Origin: Pseudomonas lundensis
Lineage (GTDB): Bacteria; Pseudomonadota; Gammaproteobacteria; Pseudomonadales; Pseudomonadaceae
Assembly: GCF_001042985.1 (NCBI RefSeq)
Contig: NZ_JYKY01000001.1
Span: forward strand, 248,001-312,000
Direction: 5' to 3'
DNA: 64,000 bases
The notes under the pieces: generated by a model
Told to the model about the DNA's origin: nothing
Seen by the model: the letters and a program-made list of their open reading frames with translations, nothing else
The model's database searches: none
Translations under genes and position numbers: made by a program
Part shown: in pieces, positions 36,781-46,770 of the stretch
How positions within the stretch are numbered: the first letter of the stretch is position 1
Layout of the letters: every line of letters begins with the position of its first letter

Positions 36781-37548
36781 TTACGCTTCCCCCAAATAGG
36801 CTTTGATCACGTCAGGGTTGTCGCGGATCTGTTCCGGTGTGCCGTCGGCCAACGGCGCACCCTGATTGATGACCACGATGTGGTCAGAGATGCTCATCAC
36901 CAGTTTCATGTCGTGCTCAATCAGCAACACCGTGGCGTTGTGCTCTTCACGCAGTACGCCGATGAGCGCCTTGAGGTCGTCGGTTTCCTTGGGGTTCAAG
37001 CCGGCGGCGGGTTCGTCGAGCATGAGGATGCGCGGGCGCGTCATCATGCAGCGGGCGATTTCCAGACGCCGTTGCTGGCCATAAGCCAAAGTGCCCGCCG
37101 GGCGGTTGGCGAACTCGGTCAGGTTGACCTTGTCCAGCCAGTACGCAGCGTACTCCATGGCGTCATGTTCGCTTTTACGAAAGGCTGGCGTTTTGAACAA
37201 GCCCGCCAGGAAATTGGTGTTGAGGTGGCGATGTTGAGCGATCAGCAAGTTCTCGACAGCCGTCATGTCCTTGAACAGGCGCACGTTCTGGAAGGTGCGC
37301 ACCACGCCTTTGCGGGCAATTTCGTGACCGGGCAGGCCTTCAATCGCCTGGCCATCGAGCAAAATGCTTCCGGCCGAAGGCTTGTAGAACCCGGTCAGGC
37401 AGTTAAAGACGGTGGTTTTACCCGCCCCGTTGGGGCCGATCATGGAAACCACCTGTTTTTCCTTCACGGTCAGGCCCACGCCGTTGACCGCCAACAAGCC
37501 GCCAAAGCGCATGCTCAGGCCGCTGACTTTCAGTATCTCGCGGCTCAT
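36781..37548 (-). CDS. braF: Branched-chain amino acid ABC transporter ATPase (BraF/LivG)
   Basis: 255-residue partner ATPase. Walker [10 protein letters not shown], the signature region [15 protein letters not shown], Walker [14 protein letters not shown] and the LivG-specific C-terminal stretch [20 protein letters not shown]. Overlaps livM by four bases. Confidence 0.97.
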   Translation of the reverse strand: MSREILKVSGLSMRFGGLLAVNGVGLTVKEKQVVSMIGPNGAGKTTVFNCLTGFYKPSAGSILLDGQAIEGLPGHEIARKGVVRTFQNVRLFKDMTAVENLLIAQHRHLNTNFLAGLFKTPAFRKSEHDAMEYAAYWLDKVNLTEFANRPAGTLAYGQQRRLEIARCMMTRPRILMLDEPAAGLNPKETDDLKALIGVLREEHNATVLLIEHDMKLVMSISDHIVVINQGAPLADGTPEQIRDNPDVIKAYLGEA

Positions 37549-38801
37549 TTTCGCAGCTCCAGGTGAGGACGTTGCATCGGTAGCAGACCTTGCGGACGCC
37601 AGATCATCATCAGCACCATCAGGGCGCCGAACAGCAACATCCGGTATTCACTGAAGTCTCGCATCATTTCCGGGAGCAGAATCATCACCACGGCAGCCAG
37701 AATCACGCCCAACTGCGAACCCATACCGCCGAGCACAACGATGGCCAGAATGATCGCCGACTCCAGGAAGGTGAACGATTCGGGGGTCACCAGCCCTTGG
37801 CGGGCCGCAAAAAAGCTACCGGCAAACCCGGCGAATGTTGCGCCCAGGGTGAAGGCCGAAAGTTTGATGACGGTAGGGTTCAAGCCCAGTGCCCGGCAGG
37901 CGATTTCGTCCTCACGCAGGGCTTCCCAGGCCCGGCCGATCGGCATGCGCAGCAAACGGTTGATCACGAACAGCACCAGCAGCACCAGCAGTAACGCGAT
38001 CAGGTACAGGAAAATAACCTTGTTGATCGAGTTATAGGGGATGCCGAAGTATTCGTGGAATGTCTGCATCCCCTCGGCAGCGGTGCGGTCGAAACTCAAT
38101 CCGAACAGCGTGGGCTTAGGGATGTTGCTGATGCCGTTGGGGCCGCCGGTGATGTCGGTCAGGTTACGCAGGAACAGGCGAATGATCTCGCCAAAGCCCA
38201 GGGTCACAATGGCCAGATAGTCACCCCGCAAACGCAAGACCGGGAACCCCAGCAAAAAGCCGAAGGTGGCAGCCATCAGGCCCGCCAGTGGCAGGCACAC
38301 CCAGAAGCTGAAGCCAAAAAAGTGCGACAGCAACGCGTAGGTGTAAGCGCCGACGGCATAAAAGCCGACATAACCCAAGTCCAGCAAGCCCGCGAGCCCC
38401 ACCACGATGTTCAGGCCAAGGCCCAGCATCACGTAGATCAGGATCAGGGTCGCAATGTCCACCGCGCCACGCGAGCCATAGAACGGCCACACCAGTGCCA
38501 CTACCACCAGACCGAGGATGATCCAGCGCTGAGTGCTGGGCAATGTCAGAAAGTTAGTGGCTTTGGCAGGGACTTTCGGCAGGTTGGGCGACGCTTTCCA
38601 GGCTGCGCTCAATTGCTGGTTGAACAACACGCGCACAAACATCAGCAACGAACAGAGGGCGATCACGCTGAGCGTGAAGGTGCTGGTGTTGTGAACTTCG
38701 ATGTTGATGCCGACGATGGTCAGTTTCAGACCCAGTACCGGGTAGGCCACAGCCCAGACCAACAGGGCGCTGAAGAACGCCGATTTAAGATTCCTAGTCA
38801 T
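37545..38801 (-). CDS. braE: Branched-chain amino acid permease (BraE/LivM)
   Basis: 418-residue inner-membrane permease with about ten helices. The LivM core begins near residue 95 ([44 protein letters not shown]) and has the cytoplasmic EAA-like loop [20 protein letters not shown] that contacts the ATPases. The N-terminal 90 residues, with two extra helices, are the extension usual in Pseudomonas BraE. ATGA overlap with livH. Confidence 0.97.
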   Translation of the reverse strand: MTRNLKSAFFSALLVWAVAYPVLGLKLTIVGINIEVHNTSTFTLSVIALCSLLMFVRVLFNQQLSAAWKASPNLPKVPAKATNFLTLPSTQRWIILGLVVVALVWPFYGSRGAVDIATLILIYVMLGLGLNIVVGLAGLLDLGYVGFYAVGAYTYALLSHFFGFSFWVCLPLAGLMAATFGFLLGFPVLRLRGDYLAIVTLGFGEIIRLFLRNLTDITGGPNGISNIPKPTLFGLSFDRTAAEGMQTFHEYFGIPYNSINKVIFLYLIALLLVLLVLFVINRLLRMPIGRAWEALREDEIACRALGLNPTVIKLSAFTLGATFAGFAGSFFAARQGLVTPESFTFLESAIILAIVVLGGMGSQLGVILAAVVMILLPEMMRDFSEYRMLLFGALMVLMMIWRPQGLLPMQRPHLELRK

Positions 38802-39721
38802 ACTTTTTCGATCTCCGGACGCCCCAGAATGCCGGTCGGACGGAACAACAGCACCAATACCAGCAGGCCAAACGCCACAACGTCTTTGTATTGGTCGCCG
38901 AAAATATCAGCGCCAAAGGCTTCAGCTACCCCCAGTACCAGCCCGCCCAGCATGGCGCCAGGAATGCTGCCGATACCCCCCAGCACGGCGGCGGTAAAGG
39001 CTTTTAGCCCCACCAGAAAACCGGCGTTGGGGTTGATCACACCGTATTGCACGCTGATCAGAACCGCCGCGACGGCGGCCAGAGCAGCACCAATCACAAA
39101 GGTCAGCGCAATCACGTTGTTGGTATTGATGCCCAGCAGGTTGGCCATCTTCATGTCTTCGGCACAGGCGCGGCAGGCGCGGCCCAAGCGTGAACGGGAG
39201 ATGAACAGCGTCAGGCCCAGCATGGCCAGGAAGGTGACGATGAAGACCACAATCTGCATGTAGGAAATAACCACTTCGCTCGCGCCACCCGGCCCGAAGG
39301 TGAAGCCTCCCGGAATCAGGTTCGGGATGGATTTGTCTTTTGAGTCCTGTGACAAGAGCACCATGTTTTGCAGGAAGATCGACATACCAATGGCAGAGAT
39401 CAAAGGGATCAGGCGATTGCTGCCGCGCAACGGACGGTAGGCAACCCGTTCGATGCTGTAGCCGTAGGCACTGGTCACCACAATGCTGGCGAGGAACGCT
39501 GCCGTCATCAGCAACGGCACGCTGTCCAGCCCCATCATGGTCAGTCCGGCAATGGCGATAAACGCGATGTAGGAACCAATCATGTACACCTCGCCGTGGG
39601 CGAAGTTGATCATTCCAATAATGCCGTACACCATCGTGTAGCCGATGGCGATGAGGGCATAGGTGCTGCCAACGTTGAGGCCGTTAACCAGCATTTGGAA
39701 AAAGTGATAGATGTCAGGCAT
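38798..39721 (-). CDS. braD: Branched-chain amino acid permease (BraD/LivH)
   Basis: 307-residue permease with about eight helices; LivH signatures are [26 protein letters not shown] sequence near the N-terminus, [18 protein letters not shown] and the EAA-like loop [20 protein letters not shown]. The ATG at 39721 has AGGAG seven bases upstream; an in-frame TTG two codons earlier is less likely. Confidence 0.97.
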   Translation of the reverse strand: MPDIYHFFQMLVNGLNVGSTYALIAIGYTMVYGIIGMINFAHGEVYMIGSYIAFIAIAGLTMMGLDSVPLLMTAAFLASIVVTSAYGYSIERVAYRPLRGSNRLIPLISAIGMSIFLQNMVLLSQDSKDKSIPNLIPGGFTFGPGGASEVVISYMQIVVFIVTFLAMLGLTLFISRSRLGRACRACAEDMKMANLLGINTNNVIALTFVIGAALAAVAAVLISVQYGVINPNAGFLVGLKAFTAAVLGGIGSIPGAMLGGLVLGVAEAFGADIFGDQYKDVVAFGLLVLVLLFRPTGILGRPEIEKV

Positions 39722-39920
39722 TACCAAGCTCCTAAAAACCTGAGACGCATTTCACTGGTGGAGTCATTTTCCGGACTTGGCGGTGCGGATTTGCATCCAC
39801 TTGGCGCACAAGCCTTCTCCCAGCGAACCGCTGGTGACGGTTTTAAAGATTTTCAGGTGGACAGGCTTTCGGATCACGAAAACGCAGCCCCAATTCAGTC
39901 CAACGAACGTCCGTAAAACA

Positions 39921-39945
39921 AAGCCCACCGCTGTGCAGTGGGCTT
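39921..39945 (-). terminator. Partial terminator between braC and braDEFG
   Basis: On the minus strand AAGCCCAC-TGCACAGCG-GTGGGCTT followed by TGTTTTA, 25 bases after the braC stop. It probably lets the binding protein be made in excess over the membrane components. Confidence 0.8.
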
Positions 39946-39969
39946 CGTTGTCAGATCAACACGCGGCCC

Positions 39970-41091
39970 TTATTGAGGGCTGACTTCGGTTTTAGGTTTG
40001 CCGAAATGCCATTCGTAGACGACGAATTTGAAGTTCTTCACGTCGCCTTTCTCGTCGAAGGTCAACTCGCCGGTAGGGGTTTTGAAAGAACCTTTGTGGA
40101 TGGCTTCTGCCACTTTGGCCGGGTCTTCGCTCTTGGCTTGCGCGATACCTTGCGCAATTACTTCTACAGCCGCGTAGGCCGGAAATACGAACGGGCCGCT
40201 GGGGTCTTGTTTCTTGGCAGCGAAAGCTTCAACCAATGGCTGGTTTGCCGGGTCCTTGTCGAATGCTTGCGGCAGGGTTACCAGCAGCCCTTCGGAAGCG
40301 CTCTGAGCGATTTGCGAGATAGAGTCATTACCCACGCCTTCAGGGCCCATGAACTTGGCGTTCAGGCCTTTTTCTTTAGTCTGACGCAGGATCAACCCCA
40401 GTTCCGGGTGGTAACCACCGTAGTAAACGAAATCGACATTGGCTTGCTTGAGCTTGGCAATAACCGAGGAGTAGTCTTTTTCGCCAGCGTTGACGCCTTC
40501 AAAGACAGCGACCTTGACGCCTTTGTCTTCCAGGGTCTTTTTAACGGCGGTGGCGATGCCTTCACCGTATTGCTGTTTGTCGTGCAATACCGCGACGACT
40601 TTCGGCTTAACGTGATCCGCGATGTAGTTACCGGCAGCAGGGCCTTGGGCGCTGTCCAGACCGATGGTGCGGAAGATCATTTTGTAACCGCGAGCGGTGA
40701 TTTCCGGGCCGGTGGCGGCCGGGGTAATCATGATGATGCCTTCGTCTTCGTAAATGTCCGAAGCTGGCTGAGTTGAGCTGGAGCACAGGTGACCGACTAC
40801 AAATTTGATGCCGTCATTGACGACTTTGTTGGCAACGGCAACCGCTTGTTTCGGGTCGCAGGCGTCATCGTAATCAACCGCTTCAAGCTTTTTGCCATCA
40901 ACACCGCCCTTGGCGTTGATTTGTTCGATGGCCATCTTGGCGCCCGAGAACTGCATGTCGCCATACTGGGTCAGAGGGCCGGTCTTGGCGCCGGCAATAC
41001 CGATCTTGATGGTGTCTGCGGCAAACGAATGGCTGGCAACGCCGGCCAACACCATAGCGGCAAACAGTTTAGTCATATGCTTAATAGCCAT
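39970..41091 (-). CDS. braC: Branched-chain amino acid-binding protein BraC/LivK
   Basis: 373-residue periplasmic binding protein. Signal peptide cleaved near SFA-AD (residue 24-25); the mature start DTIKIGIAGAKTGPLTQYGD and the ligand-site segment HLCSSSTQPASDIY, followed by PAATGPEIT, are typical of LIV-binding proteins. Two cysteines (DACDPK, GHLCSSS) form the conserved disulfide. First gene of the five-gene importer operon, separated from braD by a 250-base gap with an attenuating terminator. Confidence 0.97.
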   Translation of the reverse strand: MAIKHMTKLFAAMVLAGVASHSFAADTIKIGIAGAKTGPLTQYGDMQFSGAKMAIEQINAKGGVDGKKLEAVDYDDACDPKQAVAVANKVVNDGIKFVVGHLCSSSTQPASDIYEDEGIIMITPAATGPEITARGYKMIFRTIGLDSAQGPAAGNYIADHVKPKVVAVLHDKQQYGEGIATAVKKTLEDKGVKVAVFEGVNAGEKDYSSVIAKLKQANVDFVYYGGYHPELGLILRQTKEKGLNAKFMGPEGVGNDSISQIAQSASEGLLVTLPQAFDKDPANQPLVEAFAAKKQDPSGPFVFPAYAAVEVIAQGIAQAKSEDPAKVAEAIHKGSFKTPTGELTFDEKGDVKNFKFVVYEWHFGKPKTEVSPQ

Positions 41092-41455
41092 CTTTATTGT
41101 TGCTCCACTCTTCTGTTGTAATTTTTATAGTCCTGGAAGCCAAGGCAGCCGGACCGGGTCTGTTTCTGAGCGAAAATCCCGGCCAATCCCCCCCTGCAAC
41201 TGTACCGGTACAGTGTAGAGCGGCCCTTCAGCGATTGAATAGCGGGCTGAAGAGGGAAAAACCGAGAAATGTCGCCTAAACGAAAGACAGAGACAGAATG
41301 GCGGCGAAATGGCAGGGGCTTTATTAACAGGATGTTGCTGTCGTGCCCCCGCATGCCTCGTCCCCGTCGCTTTCTTCGTGCTCCCACCTGAATCCGGGTT
41401 TTTCTACCAGGTCAGCAGCGCTATCATTGCGCCGATTTTTTACCTGGTGGACCCC
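41092..41455. promoter_or_regulatory. Divergent control region of braC with a 16-bp palindrome
   Basis: The 364-base gap between braC (minus) and the DUF2288 gene (plus) holds the perfect palindrome ACTGTACCGGTACAGT at 41199-41214, about 108 bases upstream of the braC start. It has the two-fold symmetry of a dimeric repressor or activator site; the cognate regulator is unknown to me. Nothing else is recognised. Confidence 0.5.
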
Positions 41456-41761
41456 ATGATCGAAGAACCTAGCACCCTCTATGCCAAGCTGCTCGGCGAG
41501 ACCTCAACAATCGAATGGAAAGCGCTGGAAAAGTTTTTCGCCAAAGGTGAATTGCTGTGGGTCAGCGACGATGTGGACTTGATCGAAGCGGCGCAGGCTG
41601 TGAGCCAGGATGAGGCAGGGAAAGTGGCGCAGTGGATGGCCGAGGGAGGCCTCGACAAAGTGTCTGATACGCAGGCGTTAGACTTTGCCGAGCGTGATCC
41701 GGTGCTGTGGGCAGTGGTGGTTTCGCCCTGGATCTTGATCCAGGAAAGGGCAGCAAATTAA
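41456..41761 (+). CDS. DUF2288 protein
   Basis: 101-residue cytoplasmic protein of the small DUF2288 family: LYAKLLGETSTIEWKALEKFFAKGELLWV at the N-terminus and ALDFAERDPVLWAVVVSPWILIQE near the end. Function unknown. The ATG at 41456 gives the normal family length; in-frame codons upstream would add about 49 unrelated residues. Confidence 0.85.
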   Translation: MIEEPSTLYAKLLGETSTIEWKALEKFFAKGELLWVSDDVDLIEAAQAVSQDEAGKVAQWMAEGGLDKVSDTQALDFAERDPVLWAVVVSPWILIQERAAN

Positions 41762-41862
41762 TGCTGCGCACCAAAATCGGGCGATGCTGAGGCGCAAAAC
41801 GCTCACGCTCAAGTGTGTAGGCCAGTAACCGCTTGCCCGATAGTGGCCAGTTGCCGTAGAGA

Positions 41863-41893
41863 AACGCCACAGTGAGTGCTGTGGCGTTTTTTT
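41863..41893 (+). terminator. Rho-independent terminator of the DUF2288 gene
   Basis: AACGCCACAG-TGAGTG-CTGTGGCGTT continuing into seven T, between two convergent genes; it may serve both. Confidence 0.95.
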
Positions 41894-41908
41894 ATCTGCT
41901 GTGCGGCC

Positions 41909-44092
41909 TCAGTACGCGGTTTTACCAGTGTGACTGTTGAGCGAGATGATCCGGGTTTTGCCGATACGGTGGCGATAGATCTCGCGCAGGTATTTGATGG
42001 CTTTTTTCACGCAGTCGCGTGACAGGCGGATGTCGTTGATAGAGACAAATTTGTCTTTATCGTTGATCAGCTCGCGGTACTTCTTTTCGTACATCGGTTT
42101 GATGGCGTACCAGTTGGTGTCGAGGATTTTCGCCGGGTTTTCAAACGCGTTGAGCAGTTCATCGATCCGGCTTTCATCGAAGTGCTCACCCGTGATGAAC
42201 TCCAGCACCGAATCGTCGAGCGTGTCGTCAAACCGGTAAGGGTTACGGGCAAAGCAGCGTTTGATAAAGGCCACGATCAAGGTCAGAAAATCATCCGACA
42301 AACATGGGCTTTTCGCGATCAGGGTCGTCAGCGACAAGTTGGCCGAGGCGCCAATCACCAGCGCATAGCGCTTGAGGGTGGTGTTGGGGAACAGGCTGTT
42401 GAGGTGGGTCTTGAGGCGGTTCAAGTCCATGTACGACAGCTTGTAGTCCTTGGGCAGCGACACGATGGACACCACCGATGAGCAGTTCTTGAAGAAGTGC
42501 AGGTCATGCAGAGCGGCGGCGTCATACCCCGAGTGCTTGTATTGTTCCAGCGCTGCACGGTAGCGCTGAGACTCGATGGGCAGCAGGCTGATGCCTTCGA
42601 TGGCCTGGGTGTCCTTGTTGAAATGCGGCAAATCGATGGAACGGAAGAACAAGTCATCGATGTCCAGTCGCGGCGGCTCTTTTTCGAACACTTTAAATTT
42701 GTCTGTGCCCGGTACGGGCTGTTCAGGCACCACCGATTCTGCATAAGCAATGGCCACAGGCCCGGCCAGACTCATGAACAAGTCGTTGGCGTCGAGGCGG
42801 ATGGTTTCGCCAATGTCGATCCCGGCGCGTCGGAAGTAATTCTGATCGTAGTCTGTGGTGACTGCCTGGGCCGTCAGAATGTTGAAGATCTGTTGCGAGA
42901 TATATTGGTTGGCGTGCTTTTCCATCGCGTTGACGTCGATGTTCTGAATCGTGCCGTCATCGCTTTGTTCGGCATAGCGCATGATGTCGTTGGATATCAG
43001 CATCATCGCGTTCCAGGGGCGAATACGCCCCATGACACTGGCTTCGCTGCAGTCTTCATTATCGAAGTTGTATGAGAAGTCCCACTCTTCGGACAGGTAC
43101 TTACACAGCAAACGACCGGCGTTGATGTGCAGCGCCTCGGACATTTCGCTGCGGTGATCCGAGATGTTCGGCAACACGCAAATGCCGCTGGTGAAAATGG
43201 GCTCGAAGACAAAGGCGTGGCCGCTTTTACTGTCGTGTTCATCCGCGGGCTTCGTGTCGAACGTTTTGTTCATGTACGAGAACTGTTGAGCCAGGCCGAA
43301 CTCCGAGGCCATGCCCGAGCCCGTACCGCCCCCAGCGCTGAAAATCGAGAAATACAGACGCGACTGGTTGGCCTTGATGCCGCAGGAGTCGATCAGGTAG
43401 GAGTGGATCAGCTTCCAGTCGGGGCTGGAGAAGCGCTGCGCATCTTTATTGAGAATAATCTTGGCCAGGTACTGACCCAAAATAGGCGCATTACCCGCAC
43501 CACCTGCGTGAACTTCCGACAAGTCCATGATTTTCATTTTGCTGTAGTCGCGGATGAAGTTACTTTTTTCGCTCTTGCGCGAAAACCGGATGCGCCCGGC
43601 GATGTCCTTGTCCAGATCCCCCAGCAGCACCAGCGGCTCGACCAGAAATACGGGTTTGGTCGGCTTGCTGTGTACCAGGCGCAGGTTATTGCGAATCCAC
43701 TGTCCGGGGCTGTAGCGCTTGTCTTCGTGGCGCGGATCGACCGTACTGAATTCGTTGAGGTAGAAGGTGCGGGCGTTGTACACCAGTTCGGCGACATCCA
43801 GCGCAATGTTGGAACCGCAACGGCCCAGCCCGATCAGGCACACCGAAGGAAATTGCTGTTCGGCGCGGTGCTCGTTGTCGCCCTCGATCAGTTCTGGCTG
43901 CGGGAACACGATGTCACGCAAGCCGTCGAGGTTATCGAGAATCCGGTCGGTGTTGGTCTCGGTGAAGTACAGGTACTGCTGAGTCGCCAGTGGCTGCTGG
44001 CTTGAATAACTGTTCGATGAACGTTGGGGCTCGTTTATTGTTTTTAGAGACACGTCAGAGACCAAGGGTGTCGCATTATTGTTCGACGTCAT
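41909..44092 (-). CDS. Divergent FtsZ/tubulin-like GTPase
   Basis: About 727 residues from the ATG at 44092 (a TTG at 44137 is possible; neither has a good ribosome site). Three GTP-binding loops of the tubulin/FtsZ fold appear in the right order: IGLGRCGSN (about 87-95), HAGGAGNAPILGQYL (195-209, like FtsZ GAGANPEIG) and SAGGGTGSG (252-260, the tubulin signature). NAMMLISNDIMRY (362-374) matches the FtsZ ISNDRLL strand, and IRLDANDLF (about 431-439) the T7 catalytic loop. An 85-residue Ser/Asn/Gln-rich N-terminal arm and a 250-residue C-terminal region lie outside the GTPase. It is far from cell-division FtsZ in sequence and sits alone, 168 bases after a cyclic-di-GMP gene. Role unknown; polymer-forming or membrane-remodelling function is inference. 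Confidence 0.8.
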   Translation of the reverse strand: MTSNNNATPLVSDVSLKTINEPQRSSNSYSSQQPLATQQYLYFTETNTDRILDNLDGLRDIVFPQPELIEGDNEHRAEQQFPSVCLIGLGRCGSNIALDVAELVYNARTFYLNEFSTVDPRHEDKRYSPGQWIRNNLRLVHSKPTKPVFLVEPLVLLGDLDKDIAGRIRFSRKSEKSNFIRDYSKMKIMDLSEVHAGGAGNAPILGQYLAKIILNKDAQRFSSPDWKLIHSYLIDSCGIKANQSRLYFSIFSAGGGTGSGMASEFGLAQQFSYMNKTFDTKPADEHDSKSGHAFVFEPIFTSGICVLPNISDHRSEMSEALHINAGRLLCKYLSEEWDFSYNFDNEDCSEASVMGRIRPWNAMMLISNDIMRYAEQSDDGTIQNIDVNAMEKHANQYISQQIFNILTAQAVTTDYDQNYFRRAGIDIGETIRLDANDLFMSLAGPVAIAYAESVVPEQPVPGTDKFKVFEKEPPRLDIDDLFFRSIDLPHFNKDTQAIEGISLLPIESQRYRAALEQYKHSGYDAAALHDLHFFKNCSSVVSIVSLPKDYKLSYMDLNRLKTHLNSLFPNTTLKRYALVIGASANLSLTTLIAKSPCLSDDFLTLIVAFIKRCFARNPYRFDDTLDDSVLEFITGEHFDESRIDELLNAFENPAKILDTNWYAIKPMYEKKYRELINDKDKFVSINDIRLSRDCVKKAIKYLREIYRHRIGKTRIISLNSHTGKTAY

Positions 44093-44305
44093 TGTTTGCC
44101 ATCTGTCTGGGCTGGACGACTGCTGAGGGACATTCAACAGGCCAATACGAGGGTGGTAATCGCGTATTTACGGGGCGATCAGGCGTTCGCGGCGCTTAAT
44201 CCCTATTTTGTATAAGGCTTTTAAACGGCGCGGATAGAAAAGAATCGGCCTGAACCGTGGGTTCTTTAATGACTGTTTTCGGTCCGTTGCGAGGATGCTG
44301 GCAAT

Positions 44306-46510
44306 TTACTGGCTTGAGAGCTGTAAGGGACTGAAATCAAAGCTCGCCAAGGGGCTTGTGTTGAGCGCCTGCAGCAAGCTGTGCAGCGCCTCAAAAGGAA
44401 CGGGGTGGCTGAGCAGGTGGCCCTGAATAAAGTCGCAGTTGTACTGATTGAGGAATGCGAATTGCTGATTGGTTTCTACGCCTTCGGTGACCACTTGCAG
44501 GTGCAGGGTGTGAGCCATGACGATGATGGCCTGAACGATCTCCATGTCCTGGCTGGAATTGGGGATGTCTTGAATGAAGGATCGATCAATCTTCAACGTG
44601 TTCAGTGGCAGGCGTTTCAAATAGGCAAGGGAAGAGTAGCCGGTGCCAAAGTCGTCGATTGACAGGGAAACGCCCAGCGAGCGGATTTGGCGCAACAGGT
44701 GAGATGTATTGCTGATATTGCCCATCAAGGCGTTTTCAGTGACTTCCAGTTCCAGACGATTGGCACTCAGGCCGCTTGAGCGCAGAGCGCTTTCGACTTC
44801 GTCGCCCAGCGCTTCGCGCACCAGATTCAACGCCGAGCAGTTCACGGTAACGCTGATGTCCGTCCAGCCCAGCGCCGTCAGCGCGGCCATGTCATGGCAA
44901 GCCTTGCGCAACACCCAGTTATCGAGTTCTGCGATCAGGTCATTGGCTTCTGCAACATGAATAAAACGGTCCGGGCCCAGCAGCCCGTGCTCCGGATGTT
45001 GCCAGCGGACCAAGGCTTCAAGTTTGGCAACCTGCCCGGTTTTCAGGTCGAAGATCGGTTGATAGTGCAGGAACAGCCCGTGATCGCCGCGCATGGCCGT
45101 GCGCAGTTCCTCCTCAATCTGCAATTCAAGCGAGGCGCGGGCTTTCAGGCTTGAACTGAAAAAGTGCAGGCTGTTGCGCCCGGCGTCTTTGGATTGATAC
45201 AGCGCCAGGTCGGCATGCTTGAGGAGTTCGTCAATCGTGGTGCCATCATCGGGGAACACGCTGATCCCGATGCTGGTGGTCATGACCATGTGGCGGCCCG
45301 CCAGCTCAATCGGCTCTTTCATTTTGAGCATGATTCGCTGGGCCATGTTTCGGGCTTCTTCGCGGCTGTTCAGGCTGAACAGGATGCAAAACTCATCGCC
45401 GCCAAAACGCGCCACGACGTCTTCATGATGACGGGTTGCGCTTTTGATTTGCGCGGCAATCACCTTGAGAAGCTCATCACCGGCATCATGACCCAAGCTG
45501 TCGTTAATGCGTTTGAAGTGGTCAATATCCAGAAACATGACCGCCAGCATGCTGTTATTGCTGGCGCGTTCAATCAACTTTTCGGCAAACAATTGATTGA
45601 AGCCACGACGGTTGATCAAGTTGGTCAGCGGATCGTAATGCGCAACTTGTTGCAATGAGGCGCGCGCCTGATCCAGTTGGCTAAGCAGCGCGTTGACGCG
45701 CCTGAGGTCATGTTCTTTGAGTTGCAGTTTTTTATCGACCAACGCTGCGCTGATGGTGCTGCCGATTAATAGAAGGGTGATCAGCGCTACCGTCAATGCC
45801 AGTTGCCAGTGATTGTTTTCGATGGGTGCGTTTAACGTGCCATCTGACGGGGCATAAGTGTGCAATGCCCACATCCCCACGAAATGGACACTGAGAATGG
45901 CCAGACCGGCGACCAAGCTGATGAAGTACTTGAAAAACTGATGCACCAGACCGCTGGCGCTACGCAGCGCACGGGCCAGCAGCAATGATGCATAACAGGC
46001 TGAAACGGCGATCAGCAACGACAGCACGAACAGCATGGGGTCGTAGTGCTGCAAATGGCTGGAGTGCATGGCGGACATGCCCACGTAATGCATGGCGCAA
46101 ATGCCTGAACCGAACACCAGCGCGGCAACTAGAAGGCGGGCGCGTGTTACGTGGGGTTTTACTAAAACCTGCATGGCGATGACGGCTGACAGCAGTGCGA
46201 TAAACAGCGACCCGATGGTAATGCTCAAGTCGTAATGCACGTTGAGCGGGGATTGGAAAGCCAGCATGCAGATGAAATGCATGGCCCAGATGCCGCCCGC
46301 CAACGAACTTGCACCCACCCAGCGCCAGACAGTTTTGGCAGCCGGTTTCTCTGCGTTGCACGCCCGTTCATACATATGCAACGTCGCCAGGCACGCGGCG
46401 CAGACAACCAAAAAGGCAAGAAACACCAGGTACGGGTTATGGCTGCTGGCTATAAGCAGTTTTCCGTTGGCGGTGTTGTCTTCAATAAACTGCAGGCCCA
46501 GCCATTCCAT
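44306..46510 (-). CDS. MHYT-GGDEF-EAL cyclic-di-GMP enzyme (NbdA/MucR-like)
   Basis: 734-residue inner-membrane protein. The N-terminal MHYT sensor has seven helices with the motifs AMHFICM, AMHYVGMSAMH and VHFVGMWALH, proposed to bind copper and sense O2, CO or NO. GGDEF is intact at 370-374, but the inhibitory-site arginine is replaced (HHED in place of RxxD). EAL is intact at 498-500 with TEN, DDFGTGYSSL and EGVET present, so both synthesis and hydrolysis of cyclic-di-GMP are possible. In P. aeruginosa nbdA lies close to rapA as here, which favours the NbdA orthologue, although NbdA there has AGDEF. The ATG at 46510 has TGAGG upstream. Confidence 0.9.
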   Translation of the reverse strand: MEWLGLQFIEDNTANGKLLIASSHNPYLVFLAFLVVCAACLATLHMYERACNAEKPAAKTVWRWVGASSLAGGIWAMHFICMLAFQSPLNVHYDLSITIGSLFIALLSAVIAMQVLVKPHVTRARLLVAALVFGSGICAMHYVGMSAMHSSHLQHYDPMLFVLSLLIAVSACYASLLLARALRSASGLVHQFFKYFISLVAGLAILSVHFVGMWALHTYAPSDGTLNAPIENNHWQLALTVALITLLLIGSTISAALVDKKLQLKEHDLRRVNALLSQLDQARASLQQVAHYDPLTNLINRRGFNQLFAEKLIERASNNSMLAVMFLDIDHFKRINDSLGHDAGDELLKVIAAQIKSATRHHEDVVARFGGDEFCILFSLNSREEARNMAQRIMLKMKEPIELAGRHMVMTTSIGISVFPDDGTTIDELLKHADLALYQSKDAGRNSLHFFSSSLKARASLELQIEEELRTAMRGDHGLFLHYQPIFDLKTGQVAKLEALVRWQHPEHGLLGPDRFIHVAEANDLIAELDNWVLRKACHDMAALTALGWTDISVTVNCSALNLVREALGDEVESALRSSGLSANRLELEVTENALMGNISNTSHLLRQIRSLGVSLSIDDFGTGYSSLAYLKRLPLNTLKIDRSFIQDIPNSSQDMEIVQAIIVMAHTLHLQVVTEGVETNQQFAFLNQYNCDFIQGHLLSHPVPFEALHSLLQALNTSPLASFDFSPLQLSSQ

Positions 46511-46681
46511 TGCATGCCTCAACACTGAGTGCAGGGTGCTAGTCGTCAGGCGCTAGCTTGTCTGAAGTGTAGAAGGGGGAATGTAGGAAGGCGGAATGAT
46601 GGCAAGATGATGCTTACCATTTTGCTATTAGCAGCAGGTTTTTATAGCCAAACTTGCTGGCAATCAGCGATTAGACGCCGG

Positions 46682-46711
46682 TCGGGTAAGAGCGCTGAGT
46701 CTCTTACCCGA
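46682..46711 (-). terminator. Hairpin after rapA
   Basis: An 11-bp perfect stem, TCGGGTAAGAG (46682-46692) against 46701-46711 with an 8-nt loop, 60 bases past the rapA stop. No U-tract. Confidence 0.6.
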
Positions 46712-46770
46712 TCCTTAAGTGACTGACGGGCAGACCGTTGCAGTCTGGCGCAGTGACGAGCGTTTTAGGG

